Source: Gambelia wislizenii (taxonomy: Eukaryota > Chordata > Lepidosauria > Squamata > Crotaphytidae). From it: a stretch of DNA of 64,000 nucleotides. Shown here one piece after another: positions 46,193 through 58,564 of the stretch (positions are counted from its first letter, which is position 1; every line of letters starts with the position of its first letter). The notes beneath the pieces were generated by a model, which saw nothing but the letters and a program-made list of their open reading frames with translations, was not told the DNA's origin and made no database searches. The stretch spans positions 227,582,501-227,646,500 of the forward strand of contig JAUMIR010000004.1 of assembly GCA_030847615.1 (NCBI GenBank), in the 5' to 3' direction. The position numbers and the translations under genes were made by a program.

Positions 46193-46369
46193 TAGTTTAA
46201 AAAGGATCAGACTATTCCTATCTAAGAATGTATTTCTTTAATACATGTTCCTCCCCCTGAGGATTCTAAACTTATTTTTCTGCCTGTAATTCGGTTCTTT
46301 TGATAAGGGAAAAGTAAAAAGTAAGAAGCCTTCACATGCTTAAGTTGTGTAGCTTGCTAATCATCGTCC

Positions 46370-46932
46370 TGTTGGGAATAAGGAAAATGTGTGACATTAT
46401 CATCTGAGTTCGGGTCAGACTAGCTGACCTCATGATGTACCACAAAAGGGACTCAGCTAAGAGAATCTTTTTCTCTAATTGCTGCTTTTGAGTTTTGTCT
46501 TCTTCAAGAGATTAATCATGAGCCTGCTAACAGCTCAGATAATGGCTTCTTGGCCAAACTTTGCAGTTGCTCTTTGAAGCATAGAAAGGAGTTAACCATA
46601 AGCGCAGGCTGGGAGTGAAGGTAAAAGAGGTCATAAGAGAGACACAGAGATAGAGTAATACTTTCAACTTTGTTAATTTTCTTTGTAGTTGTTATTAAAT
46701 TTCCATTTCTCAGAAATCAGATGGTTTGAAGGAAGGGACATCTGTGCATGTCCTCTTTTTGATCTTATACCTGTATTTTGTTTTCCATACCTTGGAGATT
46801 ATAAAAGTCTGTGTAAAAAAGGGAGGGGGAGTCAGTCTTTTCGGGTGAACCCAGACTGCACTTGACATGCCAATAAAATCTTTGTTATCCTGATAGACCT
46901 GCCTGAGAGTGGTTCCTGAATTTCCCATTACA
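46370..46932 (+). mobile_element. Endogenous retroviral LTR
   Basis: Begins TGTTGGGAATAAGG and ends CCCATTACA. It has TATAAAA at 46800-46806 and AATAAA at 46872-46877, about 55 bp before the end, as in gammaretrovirus-like LTRs. The following 46933-47060 (CTCGCCATCC, GGCACCTCGGCTGTAACTGG) looks like leader sequence after a 5' LTR. The primer-binding site match is poor. No gag, pol or env was recognised, so it is a remnant. No target duplication found. Confidence 0.6.
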
Positions 46933-47432
46933 CTTTCAAACTCGCCATCCTAAGATCGGCACCTCGGCTGTAACTGGAGTAAAGGCTCCAACAGGCCTTT
47001 CATTCCAGTTATAATCTCTCACCATCTATCCCCTCTTGACAATAAGCAGCAGAGGTGATTGAACAATGGAACATCAAGTTCAGAGATAACATGACAAGCT
47101 TCAAGGGTAGAATGCTATTTGCTGTAGCCCTAGGACAACAATCTGGGGCAGGTCTGAACCCTATCCTACACACTGTTTGCAGTTGCACATCCTTTCATAT
47201 ATAGAATACAGGAATGGGGTTGCAAAAGAAAAATCCAAGTGACACAGCAGCAGCAGCAACAACAACATAACTGTCAGAGTGAAACTAAAAATAGCAAAAT
47301 TAATGCTGTCCTATTTTGACAATATCGTTTGTGTTTTAGGGCAGTGGACTTAAACCCTCTCTGAGAAAGGCCTCTAGTCTTAGTGAATTCTTTCGATTTT
47401 TGCCAAAAACAGTCCAAAATTGTCTCATGTTA

Positions 47433-48399
47433 CAGTCGGCCCTCAACTTTCACAAAGGTTAGGGGCGTAGGACCCCTGCGAAAGTGCAAAACCCGCAAAT
47501 ATTTCTAAGACTCTTAAACTTTATTCAACACACCATATTTAACGCTACCTACACTTCTGCCCTACACCTTTTTAAACAGGGACTTATAAGGCCTCATGGG
47601 CTGGCTGTTGCCCAGTTTGCAGATGAGCTTGAGGTGCTGTCCAGTGTGCACCTTGCTCAGCATGAAGATGTGTTTGGTGCTACCCAGAATATCCAGTGAA
47701 CCACCACTGCCCCCTCCACCCATCCCCACCTCCTCCTCATTCTGCTTCTGGTACCAGCAGAAGAGGTGGTTGCCTGGGGAGCCAAATTCAGTGGGGACTT
47801 TGGGGCAGATGGGGAAGCTTGCCAGGAGTAAATGTTGCAGCTGGAGCTCTATAAGGGCAGGTGGGCTGTGCTCCACTTGGTACTGGGCCTCGCCAGTCTG
47901 CAGCGGGGCACTGTCCTGTCAGGCCTCTATGTTGGGCATGTCCTTGGCCACAGCCTGCCTGTGAGTCACATGGTAGAGGCACATGGCAGGCAGAGGTGGT
48001 TGTGTGGCCCTACTGGAGTCAGCCTCGACCTGCATCTTCTTACTCTCCTTGGCCACCTTGGCACATCCTTTGCCAGTGTTGGTGATGCAGGCAAGTGCCC
48101 AGCCCAGGGGCTCTGCCTGGTCGTGCTGCACAGGCATAACTGTTGCCCAGTCACAGAGGTTTGGCTCAGCTGGGAGGCAGCAGTGGGAACGGGGCCTCCA
48201 CAGTGTGGCCCCTGCCTGGCCTTGCTCTGCCACATCAGGCTGGGAAGGGATCGTGAGGCTTGTAGAGAGACTGCAAACGCAAGGTGAGGCTTATAAGTCT
48301 CTATTAAAAATGGCATAGGGCATCAGCAGAGGTGGTGCAAATAATCCACAAATAATCAAGTCCATGAAAGTTTTACCCACAAATTTGGCGGGCTGACTG
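47433..48399. mobile_element. Tigger-like element with unusual cargo
   Basis: CAGTCGGCCCTCAACTTTC / GGCGGGCTGACTG ends, flanked by TA (47431-47432, 48400-48401). Unlike its relatives the core (about 47560-48300) is unique GC-rich sequence with no minisatellite. On the minus strand one frame runs from 48233 to 47562 with a single stop (near 47918). It reads like exon-derived protein (GNHLFCWYQKQNEEEVGM, IFMLSKVHTGQHLKLICKLG). I cannot name the source; chance or an old capture of host sequence are both possible. Confidence 0.65.
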
Positions 48400-48401
48400 T
48401 A

Positions 48402-51400
48402 GTTGAAACTTGGCAGCAATGTTACATAGCATTAGATCTGGGACTGCAAAAATTTCTTGTGTATTTTCAAAGCTCTCATATCAGAGGAGGAGTGGGGGAA
48501 CATCCCCCCGCAAGCAAATAAATAACAGAGAACCATATTGTTACTCTGAAGTTTATACACTTTACAGTCTCCTCCCAGAGGCTTTATCGAATGTACAGTG
48601 ACAAAAAATACAAACTGAATCCTGTGAAAATTGGGGGAGTAAACCTCTAGGGTACAAATACAGCTTCTTTTTACAGCTCTGTGACCGCTCTTCAGAAGGG
48701 GCTGGGCCATTGTGTGAATTGTCCTTGTAGGCAGTGTGGGATTTGGAGTAACAATTGCAAAGAGACACATCTGTGAGTAGTAGGCAAAACAATGATATAG
48801 AGCTGTGCTTTGTCTTGAGAACTCCAGTGTTGTGAAGGAATTTGAGGTTGTGCCAAATTTACTGAGTGTCAGTCCAAAACTTGTTATTACATGAGGTGGC
48901 ACAGCAAATGGCACCCTCCTCATCCAGGTCAAAGTGCACAGTATCCAAGCCCATCCATGTTTTTGTGGCACATGAAGCAGAAAATCCCACAAGCATTTCT
49001 CCTATTTCTGGCAGTAAACTATTGCAAACAAATGTAAATAACCAACAGTTCATTGCCCTTTTTTGATACCCAAAGTCTGCTCTCTCAAGTGATCACTTCA
49101 CTCTGTTTGGTGGTAGGGCTGATCCTGTGGTTAAAATTGTTTTTAAAACTTTATAGAAATCCAATTATCTCCATGACCTATTGTTTCAAAGCACTAAGTC
49201 TGAAGTTACTGAAGTGCCAGCAGTGCATTATGCTTGCTTTGAGCAAAATTCTATTTTGCTAACTTTGTGGTGTGTATGGGGGGTGGGGGGGTGTTACAGT
49301 ACAGCAGTCATAAACCTCTTCCTTCCCCTGACATGTTGCTGGTCATGTTTCCATGTTATTACTCTGTAGAGATGCACTTACTGCCTGCTTGTTATATTGT
49401 CATTTGATGGTACAAGTGTATTGATAGACCTGTCTTTGAGCAGAGGTAGGTTTGCCCTTATTTTGCGCTTCTATACCTTCAAAACTTGAGTGGCAAGTTG
49501 GCATTTAATTAGTGGAATTATTATTCCATTTGCATGCTACAAAAGGCTGTACTGTTTTGTTACACCCCACTGAAGACACAGGAGCCCTTGCAGAAAAAAA
49601 ATGTTTGTTTAAAAAAAAAACCTAAGGAAGGAATTGCTTCTGGACTCTAAATATTTAAACATGTATTATGTTGAAAGAAAATTAAATTTATTATGTCTTT
49701 TGATACCATGCTGTTTATGTATACACACACATATCATGTATAGACTAAATTTAGGCATTAATCCATTCTTGAGTCTAAATTTAAACTTGTTTTGGGGCAT
49801 AATCATGCACAGAAAGAGGCCATTGCGTCTGGATGATTGTGAGTCACTGCTGTCTTGTTAAAAGGCTATCAAAAAGAGATTGCAAGAAGGTGCTTTAGAT
49901 CTTTTCCCTCATTTTATCAATTATCTCTTTCATACAGACAAGAATAGAAATTGTCTGTCATAAATCCTAGTGTGAATTTCCACATACAAATCCATATTGA
50001 CTTCCACATACAAAATGTATTAAGCAATGAGGAATTGGGTGGTTGAAGGAACTTCAGAGAAGAGTACAACATGTCAGGTGGCACAAAATAAATGTTTATT
50101 GGACAGTTACAGAAACTTTCCACCCGATTCACTTGGAAACCAAAATTTGCCTAGATATCTGCCAGTGTATTTCATGTCTGTCAACGCTTGTGGGCCAATA
50201 CTATTTCAAGACTGACATGTAATTCCACACATTGTGGCAGATATGATAGATTTATTTATATATTTATATTCAGATCCACAGGGACAGAAGAGAATACATA
50301 TCACCTCCAACCATGTAATAATTACCTGCAACAGGAAGACTGTTTAACAATACTACTTCTGTCAGCTTCTCATCTTCCTGATTTCTGTCTTTTTGTTTTT
50401 CTCTCCCTTAATGCTTCTATCTTGATTTTATTCACCAGTGCTATTTTTTGTTAAAAACAGCCTGCAAAAGAAGGTCCCAAGTTAAGTCTACTTTTCTACT
50501 TATGAAGTGTTTCTTCACTAGTTTGTACACACCAGCAGACTTAATAGAAAGCACAGCTTAAGAGAAAATACATTTTTCATATGAAATGGGCTAAAATCCA
50601 CATACGATAATAAATTTGTTATTCTTTAAAGCAATACAAGACTCCATGTTGTTCCAGGCCAGCAATCCTTTAAATGCAGTTTATTTCCAGGACTAACCAT
50701 CCTGATAGTTAGTCACAGGCTAACTATCAGGATGGGACTCTCAAAAGAACAGACCACTCCTTGCAAAAGCCAGTAAAGAATTATGTTCTTTTCCTTCAAG
50801 ATGCATGTGAACGCAGGCCATCATGCCTACAGACTCCCTCACTACTAGGGCAGGGAATGATAAATCTATAACAGCTTGATAAATAGTACCCAATGTGAAA
50901 CATTCATTCCCTCTACCCACCTAATGCCCTAACCAGTTTTTAAAGTGTTTTCAAAGCTTTCTTTCTTACTTTAAGTATATAAAAAAGGTGCTACAAAGAT
51001 AGATGCTCATGTAAGCCCTTAAAAATACAAAAGTGTATGTTTTCCCACAATATGCCCCATCAATTCAATAAGTTCTTTCTTTCTAAAATCCATTTTTGTT
51101 TGGATAATGCCTATTTCTAAATCCAGACTCTAGCCCTATTCTTATTTAAAGTACAAACGTGTATTGCCCTTTAGCATTTAAACTAATTAATCAATTTTAG
51201 TTTCTGTGGAACTTGGGGGAAATGGTTGTAATGACATATTACAAAAATTAAATGACTATCCCTTGCCACCAAATACTCCTGCCACCAAATGGGGCATTAC
51301 ATTATACAATTATCAAATAGCAAAAACTGTTGTCAAGCCGATTGTCACAAGATTGCTCAAGGTAATGGTGTATAACCATGTTACAGATCTAATTTCTGGA

Positions 51401-52477
51401 AGTGATTAATTGAGGAGAAAAGATGTGGATATTTAGTTTACTGTATTTAGGTTTCCCTGTTTCTTTCATTGGACAATGTACTCTGTACTGCAAGACTCTC
51501 TAAAAGTGAAATTAATTTCTCAAATGGCATTTACTTGATAACAAGTTGCTATACAGTTGTTTGTCAATTTTTTATATAATATTATCCTAAAGTACATCCC
51601 TTTGGAAGGACATGGCTCTTACAAGAGGCTTGTGAATCTTTTTTACAACAAGAATTGTCTTTCCTTTCAACTAGAACTCTCTTCAGGGGAACTGAACTGT
51701 TAACTCCTGCTTTAAAGAGAGTGATAGAATGTATAACCTACAATATCAGAAACAGCTGGCAGGTTTTTCTTTTAGTTCTGGTGGTTTATTGTTGCAGTCA
51801 CTTGTTGCATTACAATAATTTGTTGTATTTATTTTTTATAAAACAGTAACATGAAAGATTATGGAATGAACCCTTATAAGCTGCAATTTACCATCAGTTA
51901 CATGCCTTTTAGACCCCACAAACCAATGAAATAACTGTCAGTTCCACACAGAAGATTTGTATATTAGGAGTGAACTCTTTGGAACATAATACAGTATGAT
52001 TACAAAAGAATCAAATGATTCATTTAGAAGATATAAGACTGCAGAGTCCTTCAGACTTGATAACCTGCCAAAAGAACTGCCACATTTCATGAATTCATAA
52101 AGACTTCTCTGATCTCTTGTCTGTGAAGCCAATTCACTCCAGAATATGAAAGGGAGCAGCATTTTGTATAGTACATCCAACATTGCAGTCTACTGATCGG
52201 AAAAAAAACAGATGCCTTTCCAGTTTAATATTGATATTATGAAGCAGAGTGACAAACCTCAGAGTAGAATTTAGCACTGTTTGACATTTGTAAAACACTG
52301 CACTATCTTATCTGGTGTGAGGTAGACTGCTGACAGTTGCCAAATGAAGTGCAGTCTGATCCTTCTCCCAATCCTCTATCAAGTGCTCATTGTATATTTT
52401 ACATTCACTATTCTTGTAGAAAGGAAAATGGTGGATATTATGTCTTAAGTGTCATTTACATTTTACAGAAAACAATG
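48402..52477. other. Intergenic, nothing recognised
   Basis: About 4 kb with only the hairpin at 50697. The 186-codon minus-strand frame at 48432-48992 has no recognised domain. Confidence 0.45.
50697..50735. repeat. Perfect short hairpin
   Basis: Arms CCATCCTGATAGTTAG and its exact inverse with a 7-base loop. No promoter or terminator context seen. Confidence 0.6.
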
Positions 52478-52479
52478 TA

Positions 52480-53528
52480 CAGTTGCCCCTGCACATTCAC
52501 GGCTTTCACACTCGCGGTTTTGATTATTCGCGGTTTAGCCCCAAGCCCCTTCGGGAAGGCTGGCGAGAGGCGGGACAACCTCCTGCCTGCACCTTCCCCG
52601 GCCTTCCAGAGGCAGCTCCGGGGCTTCAAAGCCCCGGAGTCCGCTCAGGAAGGCTGGGGCGGGGGGACGGGCAGCCTCCCTCCCTCCCTCCCGTTGCCTT
52701 CCCCGGCCTTCCTAAGAAGACTCTGAGGCTTCTAAGACCCGGAGTCCCCTCAGGAAGGCTGGGGAGAGGCCGGGCAGCTTCCCTCCCTCCCGCCCACTGC
52801 CTTCCCCGGCCTTCCTAAGCGGGCTCTGGGGCTTCAAAGCCCCGCAGTCTGCTCAAGAAGGCTGGGGAGAGGCAGGGCAACCTCCCACCCGCCCATCCGC
52901 TGCCTTCCCCAGCCTTCCTAAGCAGGCTCCGGGGCTTCAAAGCCCCAAAGTCCGCTCAAGAAGGCCAGGGAGAGGCAGGGCAGCCTCCCTCTTGCCCACC
53001 CGCTGCCTTCCCCGGCCTCCCTAAGGGGGCTCCAGGGCTTCAAAGCTCCAAAGTCCGCTCAAGAATGCCGGGGAGAGGCAGGGCAACCTCCCTCCTGCCC
53101 GCCTGCTGCCTTCCCTGGTCTTCCTAAGGAGGCTCCAGGGCTTCAAAGCTCCAAAGTCTGCTCAAGAAAGCCAGGGAGAGGCAGGGAAACCTCCCACCCG
53201 CCTGCCCGCTGCCTTCCCTGGCCTTCCTAAGTGGGCTCCGGGGCTTCAAAGCCCCAGAGTCTGCTCAGGAAGGCCGCAGGGAGGCAGTGCACCCTCCTCC
53301 CCACCCGCCCACTGCCCTCCCCGGCCTTCCTAAGTGGGCTCCGGGGATTCTAAGGCCCGGAGTTCCCTCAGGAAGGCTTGCAGAGAGGCCGGCCAGGCTG
53401 GCCAGACACCCTCCTGCCGCCTCCCTCCCTCTGGGGGTGGTCGCGGGAGCAGCATTTGTTACTCACGGTTTTTCCACATTCGCGGGGGTCTCAATACCCT
53501 AACCCCCGCGAATGTGGAGGGACGACTG
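52480..53528. mobile_element. Tigger-like element with minisatellite core
   Basis: CAGTTGCCCCTGCACATTC / CGAATGTGGAGGGACGACTG ends, flanked by TA (52478-52479, 53529-53530). The core is about eight tandem units of about 105 bp (CCTTCCCCGGCCTTCCTAAG ... CTCCGGGGCTTCAAAGCCCC), each with a foldback. Same design as 1538-2575. Open frames here are repeat artefacts. Confidence 0.85.
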
Positions 53529-53640
53529 TAGTTGATTGAGATTTCACTGGTTTAGAATATTAATTGGCCTTTGCCAAGTGATGCTGCATTGAAGGAAGGG
53601 TATCCAACACATTTTGTTGTCCATACAAAATCAATGGCTT

Positions 53641-54320
53641 GTTGTTGTTTATGTGCTTTCAAGTTGTTTCTGTCTTATAGTGACCCTAAGGTGAACCTAT
53701 CATGGGATTTTCTTGGCAAGGTTTGTTTAGTGGGGGGTTGCCTTTGCTTTCATCTGAGGCCGAGTGAGGGTGACTTCTCCAAGTCACCCAGTGGGTTTCC
53801 ATGGTTGAGCAAGGATTCAAACCCTGGTCTTCAGCGTAATAAGACGTTTTCACACAAGGCTGATAAAGCAGAATTTCAGCGGGATAGTAATGAATTTGGC
53901 CAGTACTTACCAGACAACAACATGGCTATCCTGTTGTTTCTTTGCATTCTAGTAGTTACTGTTGCATCCCTTTCAAATGATAGGAAAATTCCATCAATAC
54001 CTGCCAATATTGCTATTGTTCCATTGCTGCCCCTGGTGTGATAGGTCCCTTCGCTTCAGTTCTGGGATGACTGCGGTCACATAGCTTGAGGGGGTCTGAT
54101 TCTCCTCCTCATGCTGTGTCACTGCAGTCATCCCAGAACTGAAGTGAAGGGACCTATTGCACCAAGGGTTTGCCAAAGGAACACAGTCAGGTGAATGAAG
54201 AGAGATGTGATAATAACCAGTATGTTCTCATTTCCTTTAATAATGTGATTATTGTGAGACTTGAGGCTGGTGTAATAATGTTTGTAGTCCAACATTCTAG
54301 CTGCTACACTATGCTGACTC
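53641..54320 (-). mobile_element. tRNA-derived SINE, split by an insertion
   Basis: The minus-strand SINE has its tail at 53641-53700, MIR-like block near 53785, B-box-like GGTTTGAATCC near 53822 and head at 54279-54320 (antisense of AGTGTAGCAGCTAG...). Between 53843 and 54271 lies a different sequence flanked by GTAATAA on both sides. Confidence 0.7.
53843..54271. mobile_element. Insertion within SINE, contains long hairpin
   Basis: Flanked by GTAATAA at 53836-53842 and 54272-54278. The start (GACGTTTTCACACAAGG) resembles MITE-A ends. It holds a hairpin with arms of about 60 bp (54029-54088 and 54114-54173). Confidence 0.5.
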
Positions 54321-54324
54321 TCAA

Positions 54325-55880
54325 AATGGCACTATTTATTGTCTGCCAGTGTGTCTCCTTCATTGGCGTTTCCTCTTTTAGCAACCAGATGGTATGCAGT
54401 TGGCCCACATCACTTGCCCCTACTCCCAGAATGAGTTCTTCTTAGAATCCCATCTATCTCAATTTTGTCTTGGGGAGATGTCTGTCTTAGAAGTTTCTAT
54501 ACTCCTGATCTGAAATTCCATTTCTAGTGAGGAAGTAAAGGAAACCATACTCCAGTCTTCATTTGTTGTTCTAGGAACTAACATTTTTACAATAATTAAT
54601 AAATTGACTAGTAGTTCTTTGATATATTCTTTATATTTCAGGAAACCTACTAAAACAATCAGTGCAATACCTCACTATTTATTTTATATCATTTTTCAGT
54701 CTCCCCCCCAGTATAAGTCTGTTTTCAGTGCAGTTGAACATGCATGAAGTCTGCTTGATAATCTTTTTCTCTTTCTTTTAAAAATCTTCAGTATTCTCCT
54801 GAGGTGCTTCCAAGTCTCTTCTTATTTTTGTTGGTGTGTAATACTGTTGATGCAGATTTTATCTTTTAAAATCACACATTAAAGCCATATTTATAGAAAA
54901 TCTAGGAATAGTTTTGTTAGTCAATGAATTGCATAGTTTCCTTCAGCTACCTTTTGTAACTATAAGTTACAATATAGGGTCTTTGTAAGCCATGTTGTTT
55001 CATGGGTTAATATCCAGTAACCTTCTTGGACCAATGATTATCTTAATGGTGGATTGTCTTAGTGTTTGCTTTAAGACATTACCTGTTCTATGAATATTCT
55101 TAAAATTCTTTATAGCTCAGCCTTGTTTCCATTTTAGTTACAAGGTCTACTTTAATTGCATTGGATTTCACCTTTGACCTATAGGCCTGATCTGCCCGAT
55201 AGATAGTCCGAATTTGGCATGCAATGGTCCAGAGGAGGCCTTCCTTTCTCTCAACTGGAAAGCAAGTGGGGGGCGGGAATTATTGAGTTATCTCCTTCCC
55301 AGTTAGCCCATCTTTAATTAAGATATATCCTAGGATGGATATTTTGTTTCTAACATTGTAAATTTGCTTTTTCCTTTATTTAGCCTGGCAGTAAGTGTCA
55401 GGCAGTAAATGCCTTTGAACTCAGTACAGATTATTGATAAGTAAATATGCCAGTATTGGGTTCTTTTATCAGTTGTGCTTTCAGAATCCAAAAGGGGATA
55501 ATGCTTGAGCAGAGTTCCATTTCAATGCCTGCATGTCCGTCAACTTCATGATAAGGGCACTGGCCCCAAGAATGTTCCATTCAAACAGTAGTAGACTGTA
55601 GGAAAGGACTATATTCAGTGATGGTTTGGATGGCTTACTGTTCAGATGTTCCCAGCTAGGACTAATGGGAGGGAAAATATATCTTGCTTGCCTTTGTAGA
55701 TAAAGCCACTGCTGACAACAGTGCTTCTAGTTGTGATAGTGAAGGCAGTGTACTGTGAGATCCTCAATCTAGTAGTGATTCCAGTTTGTTTGTGGAGATG
55801 AAGCTTTATAGGCAATGCAGAAATCTAGCCCATGTGTCAGATGAATGCCTTTTGTGCAAATGGCTCCAATTCTGCCATGT
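54325..55880. other. Intergenic, nothing recognised
   Basis: No coding or repeat feature seen. Confidence 0.5.
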
Positions 55881-55927
55881 TCCAGAGTCCCTAGGCTTGT
55901 CTACACTATTAAAAACCCCAAATCCCC

Positions 55928-56824
55928 TTGCAGTTCCCCCAAATCTGGGGCAATCAGGCCACATGTCTCATGGCCCAGATTCAGGGCTGTGATGAACTCC
56001 ATCAACACCCAACCACTCGAACAACAGACATCTCTGGAAATGCTTTATTGTCTCAGGAATTAGATGTGCACAGTAATAGTTTATTGACAGATCTAAAGTC
56101 TTGGCGCCAAAAGCCCATCATTAATACATTCTGTAGGTTTTGGTTTTCATCACCCACCGTCTGGCTAATTGGCATTATCAGCCCCATGCTTTACTCCTTA
56201 AACTTTCCCAAGAGAAATGGCCTTGACATGCTGTGCAGATTTCCACCAGCACATACCAATCTCTCCCAGCCTCCCATAATGCTCTCTGCTCATGTCAGGT
56301 CTCTGATGCAACTATTAGCAGGCCCAACTATGCTAACTAGCTACCTAATACAGCAGGTGAAACTAACTAAATATACCTATGGCACCAGGGACATGACAAA
56401 GACATTCTGGCATATTTTACATAGATGCAGAGTTTTGGCGATTCAGGGTTTTCTCTGCATTTACATCTGCTGCCACCACTGCTTCCTCCACCACTGCAAC
56501 CATTTTAAAGCTCAGGAGGCAGTCCCCAGCAGAAGCGAGAGGTTTTCTCCATTTTCCTGGCTCGGCAGCACTGCCTCTGCCTGCTTTCCCCTTGCCCATC
56601 GCTTCTTTCAAGTGCTTCCATCACTTTCTTCAAGTGGCTCTTCCTGCAATGGGAAAGTGACAAAACTCCTCAGGGACAGTGAGCCCAAGGTACCCCACTT
56701 CCCTGCAGAGAATAATAATGTGCAGGGCATCGGGGCGAATGAGGGAGCATGTGAGCAGAACTCCATTTGGAGTTTTTTGTCCCACATGCAGCTAGCCCGC
56801 CCCCCCGCCCTGTATTCCATATAA
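55928..56824 (+). other. Unrecognised 298-codon open frame
   Basis: Open from ATG to stop with no domain I recognise. The composition is mixed, with Ser/His/Cys-rich stretches, and it has no clear signal, membrane or zinc-binding pattern. There is no acceptor or promoter that suggests an exon. It may be chance, or the remnant of a repeat whose left edge includes GGCTTGTCTACACTATT near 55890. Not claimed as a gene. Confidence 0.2.
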
Positions 56825-58161
56825 TCACATCAGTTTCCCTTAGAAAAGTCTTCTTAATTGCACCCACAATGATAGTTGCAAAAAGAGACAGTGTTTATGC
56901 CCCATTCGAATTGATAAACTGTAATTTGTTTTCATCATTGTCATCCTTTACTTGAACACATGAACTAGCCTCCTGAGTCCAGTAAACTCTTCGGAGATCA
57001 GACTTGTGATTTTGCCGTTATGCCAGTAATCTAATGAATTCTCACTGCATGGAACTATAGAGACTCAAAACAAACACTTGTCTAGAGCACAGTGTCAACA
57101 GACACTGATTCTGTCTTCTGAAAAGAATTATACTGTTAATTCATCCAGTGATTTACCTGGAAAGTTTTTCTCACCAAGCTATAATAATTCCAAATGTATC
57201 TTTAATGTCACTGTTGGTATCAGTAATGTACTGTATCAATTGCATGTACAAAGAAATTGTGTATAATGTGTGTATATTGGAATGAGATGTCAAAATGTGA
57301 CTGTGTGAATGATAGTTCTATTCACCTTATGATTCCTGTCCTGAATAGATGTTTCTGTAATGTATCAGTTGCCATAGGTTGTGTCTTTAAATATGTAACC
57401 AGACCATCAAGGTTTCACCCTCATTGTATAACAGTCTTGCTGTTATCCCTTTAGGATTTTGCACTAACTGCAGAAGCAAAAAAATGAAAAAGTTTCATCA
57501 TCTTTCTAACCTTGATCTCCACCCTCATAGGTCCCAAACAGAGATCCAAAGCCATTCAAAAAACATCTGTAAATTATCAGCAGCTGTTGCCTCTGCAGGA
57601 AAACACGACTGATAGGAACTGGTCTTTGGCAGGTGCAGTGAAGCTGATGGTGTATTGAAAGGATATATTGATCAGCTAGTGATCACAGTAGTATTAATGG
57701 GAGTGATTATATTATTGAGGAGTTGTATGCCGGATAAAACATTTGGTACACAGGGTCTGAAGATCCAGATTGAGGACAGATTGAAGAATGCAGAGGAAAG
57801 GTGGTTACCATCTTCCAATGGAAAGGTGTTGCTATGTTGCCTGTATCTCTGTACACCATCTCTGCTAAGGTTTGTACCTGAAAATTGTTGGCTGAGTCAG
57901 AACTTATTTGGAAAAGGGAAAGTGTCATGTGATAAGGCAGCATGGGAGGCGCTATTATCGGGCTGCACTGCTGCTTCCTTACCCTTGTGCGATACACCTC
58001 TAGGATCTGGCTGGAGAATCTCTTTAGCTTATTCTCTTCCTTCAAGTCCTGGTTGTGACCCAGTGGACTAAGATGTCTAGTGAGGGTAAGGACAGGTAAT
58101 CTTTATTAACCCTAAGTCTATTTTTCAGAGAGTACTTTTCCAGTTTCCCTACTGACTCTTA

Positions 58162-58493
58162 GGAGATTTTCAGTCGGGGAAATTATTCCCCGGGAAGATC
58201 TGGGCAGAATTGTTTCTGTCCCAGAAGCAGCGCTGCGTTTCGCACACCCACTTCCCTCTCCCAATCTCCTGTTGTCTTGATGCTGTCCTTGTTCTAGTTC
58301 CCTGCCAGTCCCTTCCATGATATTTTATTAAGGAGCGTTTGTCGTTAATAAAAAGAACTAGAACAAGGACAGCGTCAGGACGACGGAAGATCGGGAGAGA
58401 GAGGTGGGCATGCGAAACGTGGCACTGCTTCCGGGACAGAAACAATTCTGTCCTGATCTCCCCGGGGAATAATTTCCCCATCTGAAAATCTCC
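58162..58493. mobile_element. Foldback MITE (MITE-A-like)
   Basis: Ends GGAGATTTTCAGTCGGGG / CCCCATCTGAAAATCTCC. Arms of about 145 bp (58162-58306, 58350-58493) pair along most of their length (GATGCTGTCCTTGTTCTAGT against its inverse). Flanks TTA / ATA nearly match. Confidence 0.75.
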
Positions 58494-58564
58494 ATACTTT
58501 GGAATCTCTATGTGGCTTAGGGAAATATATTTTATTAGGTATATACCTGGTGTAGCATACACCG

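Noticed and set aside
48432..48992. 186-codon minus-strand frame
   Set aside because: No recognisable domain, no splice signals, composition like random AT-rich DNA; kept only as a note.
52337..53531. Several Pro-rich open frames
   Set aside because: Same reason: minisatellite core of the element at 52480-53528.
56767..57454. Small open frames with Cys-rich stretches as possible secreted peptides
   Set aside because: No start context, splice sites or family pattern; lengths expected by chance.
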